From JAAFIW01 sp031414805 (GTDB lineage Bacteria; Pseudomonadota; Gammaproteobacteria; Burkholderiales; Burkholderiaceae_C), in the NCBI GenBank assembly GCA_031414805.1, contig JANOQJ010000061.1, positions 1-64,000 on the forward strand: a DNA stretch of 64,000 nucleotides, given 5' to 3'. Positions within the stretch are counted from its first letter, which is position 1. The number at the start of each line of letters is the position of its first letter. The notes under the pieces were generated by a model. It did not search any database. It was given only the letters and a program-made list of their open reading frames with translations, and had not been told where the DNA came from. Made by a program: the position numbers and the translations under genes. This document shows positions 34,700 through 43,368 of the stretch, in pieces.

Positions 34700-34733
34700 C
34701 ATAAAAAAAGCGCCTCCCGGCGCTTTTTTTATG
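34700..34733. terminator. Bidirectional terminator between DUF1501 and ctaE
   Basis: Perfect 15-bp arms cataaaaaaagcgcc/ggcgctttttttatg with a tccc loop. A-run and T-run on opposite sides make it work in both directions, matching the two convergent operons. Confidence 0.95.
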
Positions 34734-34743
34734 TTCAGGCCCT

Positions 34744-35634
34744 TCAGAGCCAATACACCAGAATGTAAAGACCCAGCCACACGACGTCCACAAAGTGCCA
34801 ATACCAGGCCGCCCCCTCAAAACCGAAGTGCTTGTCTGGCGTAAAGTGTCCACGCTGCAGACGCAGGGTGATGAATAGCAGCATCAACATGCCCACAAAG
34901 ACGTGGAAACCATGGAAGCCCGTCAGCATGAAGAAGGTTGAACCAAAAATCCCGGACGACAGCTTGAGGTTGAGATCTGTGTAGGCATGGTAGTACTCAT
35001 AGCCTTGCACACACAGAAAAGCGATGCCGAGTAACACCGTAAGCCACATGAACGCGATGGTGCGGCCCCGATGGTTCTCGCGCAGCGCATGGTGGGCAAT
35101 GGTCAGCGTAACGCCTGATGTGAGTAGCAATGCAGTGTTGATGGTGGGCAACCAGAACGGGCCCATGGTCGTAAAGGGCTCCACAATGCCTGCAGGTGAA
35201 GCGGTCACACCAACGCCCATACTAGGCCAAACGGCCTTGAAATCAGGCCAAAGCAAGGCATTGTCCAAGCTACCCAGTGCCGGCACAGAGTGGGCGCGAG
35301 CCCACCACAGGGCAGAGAAAAAAGCGCCAAAAAACATCACTTCCGAGAAGATGAACCAGCTCATGCTCCAGCGGAATGACAAGTCAATCTTGTGACCATA
35401 CAAACCGCCTTCGCTTTCCCGAATCGAGTCACGAAACCACTGGTAGAGCACAACAAACAGCCACAACATGCCGAAAGCCAGGGAGTAAGCCCCCCAATCC
35501 ACGCCATTGATCCACTGACCCGCGCCCAGGATGATAAAAAACAAGCCGAACGCCGCCATAAACGGATGGCGCGACGGCTCGGGTACGAAGTAATACGGCG
35601 CTTTTCCCGCAGTGCCGTGTGCAACTGAACTCAT
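34744..35634 (-). CDS. ctaE: Cytochrome c oxidase subunit III
   Basis: 296 residues from ATG 35634 (MSSVAHGTAG); the frame extends 5 codons further up. Seven hydrophobic segments. Diagnostic blocks: YYFVPEPSRHPF, WFIFSEVMFFGAFFSALWWAR with the conserved membrane glutamate, and HGFHVFVGMLMLLFITLRL and WHFVDVVWLGLYILVYW. Last gene of the ctaCD-ctaG-ctaE cluster. Confidence 0.96.
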   Translation of the reverse strand: MSSVAHGTAGKAPYYFVPEPSRHPFMAAFGLFFIILGAGQWINGVDWGAYSLAFGMLWLFVVLYQWFRDSIRESEGGLYGHKIDLSFRWSMSWFIFSEVMFFGAFFSALWWARAHSVPALGSLDNALLWPDFKAVWPSMGVGVTASPAGIVEPFTTMGPFWLPTINTALLLTSGVTLTIAHHALRENHRGRTIAFMWLTVLLGIAFLCVQGYEYYHAYTDLNLKLSSGIFGSTFFMLTGFHGFHVFVGMLMLLFITLRLQRGHFTPDKHFGFEGAAWYWHFVDVVWLGLYILVYWL

Positions 35635-35660
35635 GTGTTCTCTCCTCAACTCTAGAAAAT

Positions 35661-35870
35661 TTATTTAACGACCCAGTTAACCAACACGATCAATCCCAAA
35701 ACGAACGTCAGCGCGCCAGCCAGGCCAACGATGATGATATGAACGGGATTGAGTTTGACCAGATCTTCCTGGTAATCACTGTTCTTGCGAATACCAATAA
35801 ACGACCAGGCAACCGCTTGAACCGTGCGCAGCAACGAGCCTTTGCGGTCCTGCGTAGAGGGCGCTCTCAT
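35661..35870 (-). CDS. DUF2970 small membrane protein of the oxidase cluster
   Basis: 69 residues; ATG at 35870 overlaps the ctaG stop codon (ATGA). Basic N-terminus, LLRTVQAVAWSFIGIRKN signature and one C-terminal membrane segment (HIIIVGLAGALTFVLGLIVL). DUF2970 proteins regularly sit between ctaG and ctaE in betaproteobacteria and are presumed to assist oxidase assembly. A much longer frame reading through ctaG in this register (to 36509) is an overlap artefact. Confidence 0.88.
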   Translation of the reverse strand: MRAPSTQDRKGSLLRTVQAVAWSFIGIRKNSDYQEDLVKLNPVHIIIVGLAGALTFVLGLIVLVNWVVK

Positions 35871-36490
35871 ACACCAACGCCTTTTGTCACTGCCTTGGCC
35901 ACTGGTTCGTCGCCCTTGGGGGCCGGTGGCGTTTTGCCGCCTACCTCGAAAAAGGTGTACGACAAGGTGATGGTGGTCACGTCTTTGGACAACTTGGGAT
36001 CGATAACAAAAGACACCGGCCATTGCTTTTTCTCCCCAGCTTCCAGGACGTACTGGCTGAAGCAAAAGCATTCCAACTTGTTGAAGTGAGGTGCGGCCTG
36101 ATGGGGTGCGTAACTGGGTATGGCTTGCGCCGCCATGCGGCGGTTCTGCACGTTTTGAAACTCGTACATCACCGTGGCCAACTGCCCGGGGTGCACCTGA
36201 ATCGAGCGTTGCGCGGGTTTGAATTCCCACGGACCGCGCACATTGGCGTCGAACTCGACCGTGATGGTTCGGCTGGTATCTATCTGACTGTTGCCAGGCA
36301 ATTTCACATCGCGACCAGCTGCGCCGTTGCCTGGCACCTGCCGCTCGGAGAGAGACAAAATGTTGATGCCCGTGACTTCGCACAAATGCTTGTAGATAGG
36401 GATGAGCGCGTACCCAAAAGCAAACATGCCCAGCGTAATGACACCCAGCTTGCCCACCATTTTGAGATTTTCTTTGTGCGATCCGCTCAT
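35867..36490 (-). CDS. ctaG: Cytochrome c oxidase assembly protein CtaG/Cox11
   Basis: 207 residues. One N-terminal membrane anchor (LGVITLGMFAFGYALIPIYK), then the periplasmic copper-delivery domain: HLCEVTGIN has the conserved cysteine, and KLECFCFSQYVLEAGE carries the CxC copper site. It inserts CuB into subunit I. It is coupled to the DUF2970 gene by 4-base overlap. Confidence 0.95.
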   Translation of the reverse strand: MSGSHKENLKMVGKLGVITLGMFAFGYALIPIYKHLCEVTGINILSLSERQVPGNGAAGRDVKLPGNSQIDTSRTITVEFDANVRGPWEFKPAQRSIQVHPGQLATVMYEFQNVQNRRMAAQAIPSYAPHQAAPHFNKLECFCFSQYVLEAGEKKQWPVSFVIDPKLSKDVTTITLSYTFFEVGGKTPPAPKGDEPVAKAVTKGVGV

Positions 36491-36505
36491 CGAAGTTACC
36501 TTCGC

Positions 36506-36622
36506 TCAACGCGAGGTTAAAACCACCATCTTGACCATGAAACCAATAAAAAACACCGCAGCGATAGAGGCCAAAATCAGGCCCGTGCGACGGTTACTTT
36601 TCTTTTGTTCAGGTGTGGCCAT
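36506..36622 (-). CDS. Cytochrome oxidase small assembly protein
   Basis: 38-residue membrane peptide that is too short for most gene finders. From ATG 36622: MATPEQKKSNRRTGLILASI, then a hydrophobic AAVFFIGFMVKMVVL, ending in SR. It fills the gap between ctaD and ctaG exactly as in other Burkholderiales and fits the family of that name (single helix, basic N-terminus). Strongly supported by position and composition. Confidence 0.85.
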   Translation of the reverse strand: MATPEQKKSNRRTGLILASIAAVFFIGFMVKMVVLTSR

Positions 36623-36628
36623 CGTCAA

Positions 36629-38248
36629 TCAACCAATAACGCGGGTTGCAGTCGCATCCAGCTTGGGCGGTGTTTCAAAAGTGTGAAACGGCGCGGGCGA
36701 CGGCACTTCCCACTCCAGGCCTTCGGCGGCTTCCCAGGGTTTTTGAGGTGCTTTTTCGCCTTTGCCCATCATGGTGGGCAACACGATGAACACGAAGAAA
36801 TACACCTGCGCCAGACCGAAGGCAAACCCGCCCACGGAAGCCAAAGCGTTGAAATCCGCGAACTGCATCGGATAGTCGGCATAGCGACGAGGCATACCTG
36901 CCAAGCCCAAAAAGTGCATAGGGAAGAATGTCACGTTGAAAGAGATCAAGCTCCACCAGAAATGAATCTTGCCGCGCGTTTCGTTGTACATCACGCCGGT
37001 CCACTTGGGTGCCCAATAGTAGTAACCGGCAAACATGGCATACAGGGATCCCGCCACCAAAACATAATGGAAGTGCGCCACCACGTAATAGGTGTCCTGC
37101 AACTGGGTATCGATTGGAGCCATCGCCAGAATGAGGCCTGTGAAGCCACCCATGGTGAACACAAAAATGAAGCCCACGGCAAACAACATGGGGGTCTCAA
37201 ACGTCATGGAGCCCTGCCACATGGTGGCAATCCAGTTGAAGATCTTCACCGCAGTCGGTACAGCAATCAACATGGTGGCGTACATGAAGAATAACTGTCC
37301 CGTTACCGGCATGCCGGTGGTAAACATGTGATGCGCCCAGACGATGAAGCTCAAGATCGCAATGCTTGACGTCGCGTAGACCATAGAGGCATAGCCAAAC
37401 AGCTTTTTGCGGCTGAACGCGGGCACGATCTGGCTGATGATGCCGAATGCCGGCAAGATCATGATGTAAACCTCGGGGTGTCCGAAGAACCAGAAAATGT
37501 GCTGGTACATCACCGGATCACCACCACCGGCTGGGTTGAAGAAGCTGGTACCGAAGTGGCGATCAGTGAGTGTCATGGTGATCGCGCCGGCCAATACGGG
37601 CATGACGGCAATCAGCAAGTAAGCAGTGATCAACCAAGTCCAGGCGAACATCGGCATTTTCATGAGCGTCATGCCGGGTGCGCGCATGTTCAGGATGGTC
37701 ACGATGATGTTGATCGAGCCCATGATGGAGCTCGCACCCAGGATGTGCATGGCAAAAATACCAACATCCATCGACGGGCCCATTTGCAAGGTCAGTGGTG
37801 CATACAGGGTCCATCCCGCAGCGGGCGCGCCGCCAGGCATAAAGAAGCTACCTGTGAGCATCAAAGCCGCTGGAATCATTAGCCAGAAACTGAAGTTGTT
37901 CATGCGGGCAAAGGCCATGTCTGCTGCGCCAATTTGCAGCGGAATCATCCAGTTCGCAAAGCCCACAAAGCCCGGCATGATGGCACCAAAAACCATGATC
38001 AGCCCGTGCATCGTGGTCAGCTGATTGAACAGCTCGGGGTTGACCAGCTGCAAGCCGGGCTGGAACAGCTCTGCGCGAATGCCCAAGGCCAGCACGCCGC
38101 CGACCATCAGCATCGTGAACGAAAACAACAGGTACAAGGTACCAATGTCCTTGTGGTTTGTGGCGTATACCCACCGGCGCCAGCCCGTGGGGGCGTGGTG
38201 GTGGTCGTCGTGGGCCGCATGGCCGTGGTTGTCGAGAACTGCGCTCAT
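36629..38248 (-). CDS. ctaD: Cytochrome c oxidase subunit I
   Basis: 539 residues. Heme-copper oxidase catalytic subunit with about 12 membrane helices. TMHGLIMVFGAIMPG contains the low-spin heme a histidine; HPEVYIMILPAFG holds the CuB His cross-linked to Tyr; HHMFTTGMP gives the other CuB ligands; and VAHFHYVLV gives the heme ligands. The PEVYI...G block with glutamate in the D-channel position marks an A-type oxidase. It is followed by ctaG and preceded by ctaC. Confidence 0.97.
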   Translation of the reverse strand: MSAVLDNHGHAAHDDHHHAPTGWRRWVYATNHKDIGTLYLLFSFTMLMVGGVLALGIRAELFQPGLQLVNPELFNQLTTMHGLIMVFGAIMPGFVGFANWMIPLQIGAADMAFARMNNFSFWLMIPAALMLTGSFFMPGGAPAAGWTLYAPLTLQMGPSMDVGIFAMHILGASSIMGSINIIVTILNMRAPGMTLMKMPMFAWTWLITAYLLIAVMPVLAGAITMTLTDRHFGTSFFNPAGGGDPVMYQHIFWFFGHPEVYIMILPAFGIISQIVPAFSRKKLFGYASMVYATSSIAILSFIVWAHHMFTTGMPVTGQLFFMYATMLIAVPTAVKIFNWIATMWQGSMTFETPMLFAVGFIFVFTMGGFTGLILAMAPIDTQLQDTYYVVAHFHYVLVAGSLYAMFAGYYYWAPKWTGVMYNETRGKIHFWWSLISFNVTFFPMHFLGLAGMPRRYADYPMQFADFNALASVGGFAFGLAQVYFFVFIVLPTMMGKGEKAPQKPWEAAEGLEWEVPSPAPFHTFETPPKLDATATRVIG

Positions 38249-38267
38249 GGTGGTCTGTCCTGAAAAA

Positions 38268-39455
38268 TTACTTGCGTGCGGTTTTCACATCGGCGGGCTG
38301 AACGATCTGGCCGGTTTTGTTAGACCAATTGTTTTTGGTGTAGCTGATCACGGCAGCGATGTCGGTGTCTGACAACTGCTTCCAGGCCGGCATGGCACCG
38401 TTGTTCTGGCCGTTGAGCAGGATGGCTATTTCTTTGGATTTGTCGGCATCCAACACAACAGGTGAACCATCCAGCGCCTTGATCGGGCCTGCGCCTTTTC
38501 CATTGGCCTGGTGGCATGCCGCGCAATTGGCTGCATACACTTTTTCGCCGCGTTTGGTGATGTCATCCAGAGTCCAGACCTTGGAGGGATCGTCCAGCTT
38601 GGCGGCTGCTTTTTTCTTCTCGCCGTCGACCCAAGTAGCGTACTCAGCGGCGGTCACCACTTTCACGTGAATTGGCATGTATGCATGCTCTTTGCCACAC
38701 AACTCCTGGCACTGACCGTAGAAATCACCCGTCTTTTCGGCGCGAAACCAGGTGTCTCGCACAAAGCCCGGAATAGCATCCTGCTTGATACCCAGAGAGT
38801 TCACGGCAAAGGCATGAATCACATCGTTAGCGGTAGTGATGATGCGAACCTTCTTGCCGACGGGAACGACCATCGGGTTGTCTACCTTGAGCAGATAGTT
38901 GTCCGGAATGATGCCCTTGGCTCCGTTGTTGGACATTTCGCGGTGCGTACTGTCCAGCGTGGAGATGAAGCTGATGCCTTCACCTTCGCCCTTGATGTAG
39001 TCGTAACCCCATTTCCATTGGTAGCCGGTGGTTTTGATTGTCAAGTCAGCATTTGTCGTGTCCTTGGAGGCGACCAAAACCTTCGTTGCTGGCAGCGCCA
39101 TCAAGATCACGATCACGAAGGGCACGATGGTCCAAATGATTTCGACCGTCACCGACTCATGAAAATTGGCTGGCTTGTGGCCTTTGGACTTGCGGTGTTT
39201 CCAGATGGAATAAAACATCACGGCAAATACCGCAATAAAAATCACCGTACACAAGATCATCATGAAGTTATGCAGCCAGTGCTGTTCTTCCGCGATTTTG
39301 GTGACCGCCGGGTGCAGGTTCCACTGCCGCACGGCTGGCCCACCGGGCAAGTCATTGACAGCGTAAGCCGCACTGAAGGCCGCGGTTGTTGCCCATACGC
39401 CAGCGGTTTGCAGCACGGTCGTCAATGGATTGAAAATACGCTTCATCGTTGTCAT
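38268..39455 (-). CDS. ctaC: Cytochrome c oxidase subunit II with fused cytochrome c domain
   Basis: 395 residues (MKRIFNPL at 39446 is an alternative start). Signal sequence, two membrane helices (about 57-75, 101-120), then a cupredoxin domain whose CuA ligands are in YGQCQELCGKEHAYM. The C-terminal extension has a heme-binding CAACH (about 311-315) and a distal methionine in GAMPAWKQLSD, so this is a caa3-type subunit II in which the electron-donating cytochrome c is covalently attached. First gene of the oxidase cluster; ctaD starts 19 bases after its stop. Confidence 0.96.
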   Translation of the reverse strand: MTTMKRIFNPLTTVLQTAGVWATTAAFSAAYAVNDLPGGPAVRQWNLHPAVTKIAEEQHWLHNFMMILCTVIFIAVFAVMFYSIWKHRKSKGHKPANFHESVTVEIIWTIVPFVIVILMALPATKVLVASKDTTNADLTIKTTGYQWKWGYDYIKGEGEGISFISTLDSTHREMSNNGAKGIIPDNYLLKVDNPMVVPVGKKVRIITTANDVIHAFAVNSLGIKQDAIPGFVRDTWFRAEKTGDFYGQCQELCGKEHAYMPIHVKVVTAAEYATWVDGEKKKAAAKLDDPSKVWTLDDITKRGEKVYAANCAACHQANGKGAGPIKALDGSPVVLDADKSKEIAILLNGQNNGAMPAWKQLSDTDIAAVISYTKNNWSNKTGQIVQPADVKTARK

Positions 39456-39477
39456 TTGGTTTGATTACTTTTGAAAT

Positions 39478-39954
39478 TCACATGCCCCGCAGGGCCATCC
39501 TCAACTCTCGCGCCAGAGCAGGCCGCAGCTCTGGGCGAACATAGCGCCCAACCACCACCGATCGCCCTTGCCCCGATACCTCAATCAGTGAGCGATCCGC
39601 TGCACTCGGCTCAATACGCACCCATTGACGATTGAACGTGGCCCGCTCGCAGCGGCCTGCTTGTTCCAATTCGACTACCAGTTGCGCATCGTTCAGCAAA
39701 ATCTTCTCTCCGTCGGCAGCGTGCCGTGCGTAAAGCAAAAACGCGGCACCTACCGCCACCAGCTCTAGCGAGGCGAACGGCAAAATCATGCGTGCGCCCT
39801 GGAACCAGAAAAACAAACCAATACTTAAAGACACCACACACAAAGAACCATACGCCCAGGCCAACTGCACCGGACTGATCGAACAATTGCGTTTAAGGAA
39901 CCAGACGACGCCCTGGCCTGACACAGTGGCGAAGCGAAAGACGGGGTTTGTCAC
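39478..39954 (-). CDS. DUF2244 family membrane protein
   Basis: About 158 residues if begun at GTG 39954; the frame stays open to 40179 but the upstream part has no family resemblance, so the start is uncertain. VWFLKRNCSISPVQL is the DUF2244 signature, followed by two membrane segments (about 38-75) and the strand-rich tail ending ELRMALRGM. Found next to oxidase genes in many proteobacteria; function unknown. It ends 23 bases upstream of ctaC on the same strand. Confidence 0.78.
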   Translation of the reverse strand: MTNPVFRFATVSGQGVVWFLKRNCSISPVQLAWAYGSLCVVSLSIGLFFWFQGARMILPFASLELVAVGAAFLLYARHAADGEKILLNDAQLVVELEQAGRCERATFNRQWVRIEPSAADRSLIEVSGQGRSVVVGRYVRPELRPALARELRMALRGM

Positions 39955-40060
39955 AGCGGTTGAGGGGGTTGAAGAATCATGAAACGGGCTGAAAACAGCT
40001 TTGGATTGTAGCTTGGCTAATTGGCAAACAAGGCAATGCCCCAGCAACCCAGCACGCAGC

Positions 40061-40960
40061 TCACCCTTTACTTTTTTGCGCGTCGAGCATGGCCCGCATG
40101 TCTTCCATCGATATGGCGCTGTGGGCTGCCAGCTTGATGCGAGGCGCTGGTTTAAATGCGTGGCCATGGACGATTTCAAAAGTCAGCGACAGCCGCGGGT
40201 GTTCCGGCGCATCGATCAAACGGGCATTGAGCTGCTGCTCTAGTTGGGCTTTCCATCCCCGCGTACGCAGGCCAGCAAATCGTGCGACATGCAGATTGCG
40301 CCCCAGGCTGCGTAACTCGGCCAGCAGTTGTGCTGCACTGCCCCAGGTCAGGGTGATGCGTTCCATGTCCATCACGGGCTCGGCGAAACCGGCCTGTACC
40401 AGCATATCGCCCCAGTCGTGCATGTCGGTAAACGCATGGCTGGGTGGCGGCCAGCCCACCGCCTGATAGACATCACGCAACTCACGCAAGCTGTCTGGCC
40501 CCAGACAGGAAAACATCAGAAAACCGTCGACCGCCAGAAGTTTGTGCCACTGCGCGATCAGGGCCTGGGGGTCGGGTGCCATGTGCAGCGCCATGTTGGC
40601 CCACAGCATCTGTGCATTTTGAGGCGGCGGCGGATCAAAACGCAAAGCGGGTGCCGATTTGAAAGACCACCAAGGCGTATTTTTTACTATCTTTTTTATA
40701 GCTGCTTGAGCAGAATCCTTAAGGGCTGGAGCCATAAAACACTCAGAATTGGGATATTGCGCTGCAACGGTCTGATGCGTTTGCAGGCCACCGTGCTGTG
40801 GCTGCCAGTGAACCCAGGTTTTGGGCTCCCGCGTGATCCACTGCAGACGCTGTGCCATGCGCTGGCCCACCTCTTCATGTAGCCACGGCGAGGCCAGATT
40901 GGGCATTTGTGCCCAGCGTTGAGCGGCCGTGGCGTCGAGCGTGGGTGGTTTTTGGGTCAT
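40061..40960 (-). CDS. BioC-like methyltransferase
   Basis: 299 residues. MLWANMALHMAPDPQALIAQ, FLMFSCLGPDSLRELR and DMHDWGDMLVQAGF match malonyl-ACP O-methyltransferase (BioC) relatives of Burkholderiales. The canonical SAM-binding glycine loop near the N-terminus is not evident (QPQHGGLQTHQ takes its place), so activity on the biotin-pathway substrate is uncertain. An embedded copy of the dispersed repeat encodes about residues 74-92 (KDSAQAAIKKIV core). Divergent from the comF gene. Confidence 0.75.
   Translation of the reverse strand: MTQKPPTLDATAAQRWAQMPNLASPWLHEEVGQRMAQRLQWITREPKTWVHWQPQHGGLQTHQTVAAQYPNSECFMAPALKDSAQAAIKKIVKNTPWWSFKSAPALRFDPPPPQNAQMLWANMALHMAPDPQALIAQWHKLLAVDGFLMFSCLGPDSLRELRDVYQAVGWPPPSHAFTDMHDWGDMLVQAGFAEPVMDMERITLTWGSAAQLLAELRSLGRNLHVARFAGLRTRGWKAQLEQQLNARLIDAPEHPRLSLTFEIVHGHAFKPAPRIKLAAHSAISMEDMRAMLDAQKSKG
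40682..40745 (+). repeat. TAGCTGCTTGAGCA repeat, copy 12, inside the bioC-like gene
   Basis: Forward on the plus strand (tactatcttttttatagctg, cttgagcagaatccttaagg, gctggagccataaaac), hence reversed with respect to its minus-strand host gene, where it reads KDSAQAAIKKIV. Confidence 0.88.
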
Positions 40961-41024
40961 GGGTCGCCGGCGGCCAGTATATTGAGACCATGTACCTCCT
41001 CATTGCCACGCGGTCAGGCAGAGC

Positions 41025-41813
41025 ATGCTGGTGAACCAGCCCGGTCAGCGCCTGGCGTCGCATCATTTGTCGTGGCAAAGCCGCCTTTCTGCGCATTTGC
41101 CTAGCCAGTGCCGCATTTGCCGCGCCTGGCCCGCCCAGCCGTTTTGTCAAACCTGCGTAGCCCGCTTTGCCAGGCCGGTGCCACGCTGCGAGCGCTGCGC
41201 GTTACCGCTGTTTGCAAGCGTCAGCGCGCCAGAGGGTCAAGCAGTCGCGCAATCGGTGTGTGGCGAGTGTTTGCGGCTACCGCCACCGCTTTCGGTTTGT
41301 CTGGCAGCTGTCAGCTACGGTTGGCCCTGGGCGTCTTGCGTGATGCAGTTCAAATTTGGCGGACAACCAGCGTTGGCAGCCGCGTTGGCCACTTTGCTGC
41401 GCAGTGCACCGTGGGCCGAAAAACAGCTGGATCTGCATGACGTGGTTGTGCCGGTTCCCCTGTCAACCCAAAGGTTGCGATGGCGTGGGTTTAACCAGGC
41501 CCAGTTGCTCGCGCAGGCGCTGGCACCGCACAAAACCCGCTCAGACCTGCTGCTGCGCATCCGTGACACGGCCACCCAGAGCAATCTGCCACGCGCCGAG
41601 AGGCTGCGCAACATGGCAGGGGCGTTTGCCCTGGAGCCACTGCGTGCGCCCGCTGTGCACGGGCAGCGCGTGTTGCTGGTTGACGATGTGATGACCAGTG
41701 GTGCCTCCTTGCACGCCGCAGCTCAAGCCCTTTTGCAAGCGGGTGCCACCCATGTGGGCGCCCTCGTTGTGGCGCGCACAGCGTCACCGACACCCGGCCA
41801 ACGAGAGAATTAG
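41025..41813 (+). CDS. ComF-family phosphoribosyltransferase-like protein
   Basis: 262 residues. The N-terminal part has two CxxC pairs (CRIC, CQTC, then CERC, CGEC), probably a zinc site, followed by PLSTQRLRWRGFNQAQLLA and the PRPP loop VLLVDDVMTSGASL. ComF proteins take part in DNA uptake and are often near trmL-type genes. 2 bases before trmL, so co-transcribed. Confidence 0.92.
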   Translation: MLVNQPGQRLASHHLSWQSRLSAHLPSQCRICRAWPAQPFCQTCVARFARPVPRCERCALPLFASVSAPEGQAVAQSVCGECLRLPPPLSVCLAAVSYGWPWASCVMQFKFGGQPALAAALATLLRSAPWAEKQLDLHDVVVPVPLSTQRLRWRGFNQAQLLAQALAPHKTRSDLLLRIRDTATQSNLPRAERLRNMAGAFALEPLRAPAVHGQRVLLVDDVMTSGASLHAAAQALLQAGATHVGALVVARTASPTPGQREN

Positions 41814-41815
41814 CC

Positions 41816-42301
41816 ATGTTCAACATCGTCCTCGTGCAACCTGAGATACCGCCCAACACCGGCAATGTGATTCGCCTGGCGGCCAACACGGGCTGCGCCC
41901 TACACCTGATCGAACCGCTGGGCTTTTCCATGGACGACAAACACATGCGCCGCGCGGGACTGGACTATCACGAGTACGCGACGCTGCAGCGCCATGCTGA
42001 TTGGGCGGCATTCCTGATGTCTGCCCAACCGCTCCCCGATCGCCTTTTCGCGATGACCACGCGCGGTTCCCGCAGTCTGTATGAGGTGGCTTTTGCGCCG
42101 GGTGACTGGTTGGTGTTCGGCTCGGAAACGCAGGGCTTGGCACCCCAGCTGCGCGAGCAATTTGCGCCCTTGCAGCGCTTGCGTCTGCCCATGCGTGAGG
42201 GCCAGCGCAGCTTGAACCTGTCCAATGCCGTCGCGGTTTCGGTGTTTGAGGCGTGGCGTCAAAACAGTTTCAAATTGGGCACCTCGCCAAGTGCCACGTG
42301 A
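41816..42301 (+). CDS. trmL: tRNA (cytidine(34)-2'-O)-methyltransferase
   Basis: 161 residues, SPOUT fold. QPEIPPNTGNVIRLAANTG is the N-terminal block, GSETQGLA motif 2 and MREGQRSLNLSNAVAVSVFEA the knotted C-terminal SAM site. It methylates the wobble 2'-O of tRNA-Leu isoacceptors. Operonic with comF. Confidence 0.95.
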   Translation: MFNIVLVQPEIPPNTGNVIRLAANTGCALHLIEPLGFSMDDKHMRRAGLDYHEYATLQRHADWAAFLMSAQPLPDRLFAMTTRGSRSLYEVAFAPGDWLVFGSETQGLAPQLREQFAPLQRLRLPMREGQRSLNLSNAVAVSVFEAWRQNSFKLGTSPSAT

Positions 42302-42493
42302 ACAAGTTGGCACTGCGTGGTCTCCTTCGCGACGGGATCTGCACACAAATGCAAACCTCTTGACTACAAAACCGCGAACTTAGAGAGCATTTACAAATAT
42401 GGGGCTTGCGAGGCTGGCTACATTGGCGGGGCTATTTGGAATACTGGCCAGCAGCTTGGCAAACCAGCAAGCTCACAAGGCTTGCTCAGCAAC

Positions 42494-42886
42494 ATGATCA
42501 AACAACTTCTTTCGTCTATCGCGCAGCAACTGCGCCCCGCGCGTATTGGCGCGGACCGCTCTGGCTTTGGCCCCACGCTCGCCCTGAATTCAAAGCCCGC
42601 CGACTCGCTAGACGATTTGCGCGAATGCATGTGGTGGACGCTTTCCAGTTGCGACCAGCCTACCTGCGGTCGTCTGGCCACCCAGATTACGCATGCCCCC
42701 GACGCGATGGGGTTGTGGGCCCTGCGCAGCGAGGTTTTTCAGTGCATTGCCCAGTCACAAGGCCAGACCCATGCGATTGAGCGGATGGAGCAACTGCAAA
42801 GAAGTTTTGCGGGCTGGCTGCCTGACAAAGTGCTGGCCCGCAGCAGCGAGTTTGGCCACGCTGGGTTTCGAAGCTCGAAACGATAG
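42494..42886 (+). CDS. Hypothetical protein
   Basis: 130 residues from ATG 42494 (MIKQLLSSIAQQL). The frame is open to 42317, but the upstream stretch looks non-coding and may contain a very diverged repeat. Visible features: WWTLSSCDQPTCG with two cysteines, ERMEQLQRSFAGWLP near the C-terminus and no membrane segment. I do not recognise a family. Confidence 0.5.
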   Translation: MIKQLLSSIAQQLRPARIGADRSGFGPTLALNSKPADSLDDLRECMWWTLSSCDQPTCGRLATQITHAPDAMGLWALRSEVFQCIAQSQGQTHAIERMEQLQRSFAGWLPDKVLARSSEFGHAGFRSSKR

Positions 42887-42897
42887 CGGCGGTTGAA

Positions 42898-43350
42898 TCA
42901 ATACCGACGGGCAACCGACTCGGCCACACATACCGGCTTGTCGGCTCCCTCGCGCTCGACGGTGACCTCCCACGTGGCTTGAACGCCATTGTTGGCAATC
43001 GCCTCGCACGCCAGCAGCTTCAGATGACCCCGTAAGCGACTACCCACAGGCACAGGCGTAATGAAACGCACCTTGTTCAAGCCGTAGTTCACGCCCATGC
43101 GCGATTGCTTAATTTCGAGGGCCGATTCAAAAAACAGCGGCAACAGCGACAAGGTGAGAAAGCCATGCGCAATGGGCGCACCAAATGGGCCGACGCGGGC
43201 ACGGTCTTCATCCACATGAATCCACTGGTAGTCGCCGGTAGCCTGGGCAAACAGGTTGATCTGGGTTTGGGTGATGGCGACCCAGTTGCTGACGGCCACG
43301 TCCTGGCCCACCAGGGGAAACAGCTCGGATAAGGTTTGGAGGGTTTTCAT
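42898..43350 (-). CDS. MaoC-like (R)-specific enoyl-CoA hydratase
   Basis: 150 residues, hotdog fold of the NodN/MaoC type. The hydratase motif ATGDYQWIHVDEDRARVGPFG supplies the catalytic Asp/His, and GAPIAHGFLTLSLLP is the second block. It hydrates trans-2-enoyl-CoA, feeding (R)-3-hydroxyacyl-CoA to polyester or lipid synthesis. Convergent with the hypothetical gene (11 bases), and directly upstream on the minus strand of nothing else related; ParA lies 18 bases upstream. Confidence 0.9.
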   Translation of the reverse strand: MKTLQTLSELFPLVGQDVAVSNWVAITQTQINLFAQATGDYQWIHVDEDRARVGPFGAPIAHGFLTLSLLPLFFESALEIKQSRMGVNYGLNKVRFITPVPVGSRLRGHLKLLACEAIANNGVQATWEVTVEREGADKPVCVAESVARRY

Positions 43351-43368
43351 GAAATACCGTGATTTAGT

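Noticed and set aside
34668..34853. Small minus-strand frame after DUF1501
   Set aside because: Runs through the bidirectional terminator and the end of ctaE.
35661..36509. 282-residue minus-strand frame
   Set aside because: Only its last 69 residues (the DUF2970 protein) are real; the rest runs out of frame through ctaG.
42360..42425. Possible further repeat copy (gagcatttacaa, then ggggcttgcgaggc)
   Set aside because: Too many mismatches and missing the tagctgctt block; chance similarity cannot be excluded.
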